This document shows, in pieces, positions 61,970 through 64,000 of a stretch of 64,000 bases of DNA. A program made the translations under genes and the position numbers. The DNA comes from Bifidobacterium primatium (GTDB lineage Bacteria; Actinomycetota; Actinomycetes; Actinomycetales; Bifidobacteriaceae): assembly GCF_002802875.1 (NCBI RefSeq), contig NZ_PEBI01000003.1:124001-188000 (forward strand), given 5' to 3'. The notes beneath the pieces were generated by a model. The model saw nothing but the letters and a program-made list of their open reading frames with translations, was not told where the DNA came from and searched no databases. Within the stretch, counting starts at the first letter, position 1. The number at the start of each line of letters is the position of its first letter.

Positions 61970-64000
61970 TCAGGATTCCTCGTCCTTGCCGTAGAAGAGC
62001 CTGTCGATGACGAGGCGGCATTTACGCATGACGCCGAGCAGTTCGTTCTCGAACGCCTGGCCGCGGTGCGCGGGCTCCTTGAGCACGGCGGCGATGCCGC
62101 CGAGCGAATAGGTGTCGTCGGGCAGCACGTCGGCGCGGTTGGCCCTGCCCGACCACAGATAGTTCGCGTTGCGGGCGTTCGTGGCCATGGTCCATGCCTG
62201 ACGCAGTATCGCGGCATCGTCGTGGCCGATCTCCCCCAGTTCCTCGAGCTTGTCGAGGGCCGGCATCGTGGAGACGCATTGCAGTTCGGGATGGTCGTGG
62301 GCCTTCTGCAACTGCAGCAGCTGCACGGTCCATTCGACGTCGGACAATCCACCCTTGCCGAGCTTGAGATGACGCTCCCGACGGACGCCTCGGGGCAGAC
62401 GCTCCGCTTCCACACGTGCCTTGAGCCTGCGGATGTCCTTGATCTGCGCTTCGGAAAGCGGCTGGTCGGGGTATCGCAGCGGGTCAGCGAGCAGGGTGAG
62501 GAAGTCATGGGCGAGCCGTTCGTCGCCGGCGGCGTACCGTGCGCGCAGCAGCGCCTGATGCTCCCATGTGCTTGCCCACGAGGTGTAGTATTCGCGGCAG
62601 GATTCGTAGGAGCGTACCAACGGGCCGTTCTTGCCTTCGGGACGCAGGTCGAGGTCGAGTTCGATCTTGTTCTCCATCGAGACCGGCCCCATGAGGATCC
62701 TGCGCAGGTCGTCCACCACGGCCTTGGCGAAGGTGAACGCCTGACGGTCCTCCACCGAGCCGTTAGGACGGTAGATGATGATGACGTCGGCGTCGGAGCT
62801 GAAGTTCACCTCCCTGCCGCCGTATCGGCCCATGCCGATGACGGCGAGCCTGGCGGCCGGACGCTCCAGTCCCTGCTCGCGGCATTGGTGGTCGACGGAC
62901 CAGTCGAGCGCGCTGTCGAGCAGGGCGTCGTAGACGACGGTCATGGCCTCGAGGCAGTCGCCGTCGGCGATGACGCCGCTCATCCATCCGAGTCCGATGC
63001 GTTCGATCTCGTGGCGGCGCAGGGAGCGCAGCAGCGTGGCGAAGTCATTGACGCGGTCGGGGAAGCGCATGCGCGCCGCATGGCATTGGATGTCGAGGCT
63101 CTGCCGGGAACGCGGCTGCATCTCCTCGTCGTGGCCGAGCCAGGTGACCGATTCCATGGACTTGTTCATGGCGTCGCCGAGATATCTTGAGTTCGACAGG
63201 ATGTGGCACAGTCGCTGGCCTGCGGACGAGGAGTCGCGCAGGAACCCGAGGTAATCGCTGCCCTGGCCGAAGTTCTCCTCGAGTTTGCGCCATGCCAGCA
63301 GACCCATGTCGGGGTTCTGGCCGTCGCCGAGCCATTGCAGCACGGCCGGCAGGATGATGCGGTTGATCTTCGCCGACCGGCTGATGCCCTCGGTGAGCGC
63401 CTGCACGTGGCGCATGGCGTTCTCCGGATCGCCGAAGCCGATGGATGCGAATCGTTCCTTGGTGGCCTCTGGGCTCAGGCTGATCTCGCCTTCGCCCAGG
63501 GTGGCGATGTTCGGCAGCATCGGACGGAAGTAGATGTCCAGATGCAGCTGGCGCACCTCCCGTCGTGTGGCGTCGAAGCGTTCGATCAGTTCGTCGGGGT
63601 GCGTGCCCAGTGCGCGCGAGAGCCTACGAAGCTCGGCGCTGGAGTTGATGAAGTCCTTGTCGAGCTGCCGCTGCGACTCGATGCCTCCCTCGTTGCCCCG
63701 TCCCAGGTCGGGGAACAGGTGGGTGCGCTTGAGCGCCCACATCTGCTGCCGGTGCTCGAGTACGCGTTCGAATCCGTAGTCGGCTGCCAGCTTGGCGGCC
63801 TGCTTGCGCGAGACGTATCCGCCGGCGGCCAGCGCCTGCAGAGAATCCAGCGTGGATGCGGTGCGCAGCGTCTCATCGGTGCGTCCATGCACCAGCTGCA
63901 GCATCTGCACGGTGAACTCCACGTCGCGCAGGCCTCCGCGGCCGAGCTTGATCTCGCGATCCTTCTGCGGCTTGGGAATGAGGTCCTCCACGCGTTTGCG
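61970..64000 (-). CDS. glnE: Glutamine synthetase adenylyltransferase (5' end outside the window)
   Basis: Attaches and removes AMP on glutamine synthetase in response to nitrogen supply. About 676 C-terminal residues are visible. The end of the first (deadenylylating) nucleotidyltransferase domain shows KLGRGGLRDVEFTVQM; the second domain has VIGMGRYGGREVNFSSDADVI (the Asp-x-Asp metal site), LDLRPEGKNGPLV and KLGKGGLSDVEWTVQLLQL. The start lies beyond 64000. The layout is that of actinobacterial GlnE. The neighbour downstream is jetA, an unusual pairing. Confidence 0.96.
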   Translation of the reverse strand, partial: RKRVEDLIPKPQKDREIKLGRGGLRDVEFTVQMLQLVHGRTDETLRTASTLDSLQALAAGGYVSRKQAAKLAADYGFERVLEHRQQMWALKRTHLFPDLGRGNEGGIESQRQLDKDFINSSAELRRLSRALGTHPDELIERFDATRREVRQLHLDIYFRPMLPNIATLGEGEISLSPEATKERFASIGFGDPENAMRHVQALTEGISRSAKINRIILPAVLQWLGDGQNPDMGLLAWRKLEENFGQGSDYLGFLRDSSSAGQRLCHILSNSRYLGDAMNKSMESVTWLGHDEEMQPRSRQSLDIQCHAARMRFPDRVNDFATLLRSLRRHEIERIGLGWMSGVIADGDCLEAMTVVYDALLDSALDWSVDHQCREQGLERPAARLAVIGMGRYGGREVNFSSDADVIIIYRPNGSVEDRQAFTFAKAVVDDLRRILMGPVSMENKIELDLDLRPEGKNGPLVRSYESCREYYTSWASTWEHQALLRARYAAGDERLAHDFLTLLADPLRYPDQPLSEAQIKDIRRLKARVEAERLPRGVRRERHLKLGKGGLSDVEWTVQLLQLQKAHDHPELQCVSTMPALDKLEELGEIGHDDAAILRQAWTMATNARNANYLWSGRANRADVLPDDTYSLGGIAAVLKEPAHRGQAFENELLGVMRKCRLVIDRLFYGKDEES

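Overview
The window looks like a chromosomal segment of a Bifidobacterium or a close relative (class Actinomycetia). I infer this from the high G+C content, clear AGGAGG-type ribosome binding sites, a pyrB-I-C-F-K-D-E operon with a type 2 pyrF, an actinobacterial-type glnE and bifidobacterial-type palindromic repeat modules. No rRNA, tRNA or CRISPR array was seen. Species cannot be told from the sequence alone.

Layout. 0-4.3 kb: small housekeeping genes (DUF2975 + XRE pair, holin-like protein, SRAP protein, flavin-type PNPOx protein, CPBP protease) and an 84-residue one-helix protein. 4.5-6.5 kb: an ABC transporter with two different permeases. 6.65-12.2 kb: a VanZ-RDD protein, an ECF-type sigma factor with a candidate membrane anti-sigma factor, and a second ABC exporter with a DUF2511 lipoprotein. 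Three promoters here share one motif, CGTGAACC-N17-TAC, so this block looks like a small ECF regulon. 12.2-17.6 kb: an accessory patch with a damaged Abi protein, a DUF1648 protein, an AAA_14/DUF4143 ATPase headed by four repeats at exact 32-bp spacing, and a toxin-antitoxin remnant. 17.6-21 kb: a short MetE-like methyltransferase, a TetR regulator and an MFS exporter. 21-27.7 kb: the pyrimidine operon. 27.8-34.6 kb: a conserved hypothetical, a Na+/H+ antiporter with a 95-bp repeated 3' region, a membrane-anchored hydrolase, an aldo/keto reductase, a macrodomain protein and a nitrilase-family amidase.

34.7-51.9 kb is a type 1 BREX phage-defence locus on the minus strand: brxA, brxB, brxC, pglX, an AAA ATPase, pglZ, brxL. 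Nested in it, on the opposite strand between pglX and the ATPase, is an AAA15 ATPase + RloB (TOPRIM) pair of the AbiL/PARIS type, a second likely defence system. The shared divergent promoter carries five 9-bp iterons. pglX contains two inverted copies of a palindromic repeat module around its low-G+C recognition region and a third repeat just before its methyltransferase motif I.

52.1-55.1 kb: a SWIM zinc-finger protein and a second aldo/keto reductase. 55.2-61.9 kb: a Wadjet-like condensin operon jetA-jetB-jetC without a recognisable jetD nuclease, followed by a small membrane protein. 61.97 kb to the window edge: glnE, cut at its 5' end.

Together the window holds at least three complete or partial anti-invader systems (BREX, RloAB-type, Wadjet-like), plus Abi and toxin-antitoxin remnants, between conserved metabolic genes.
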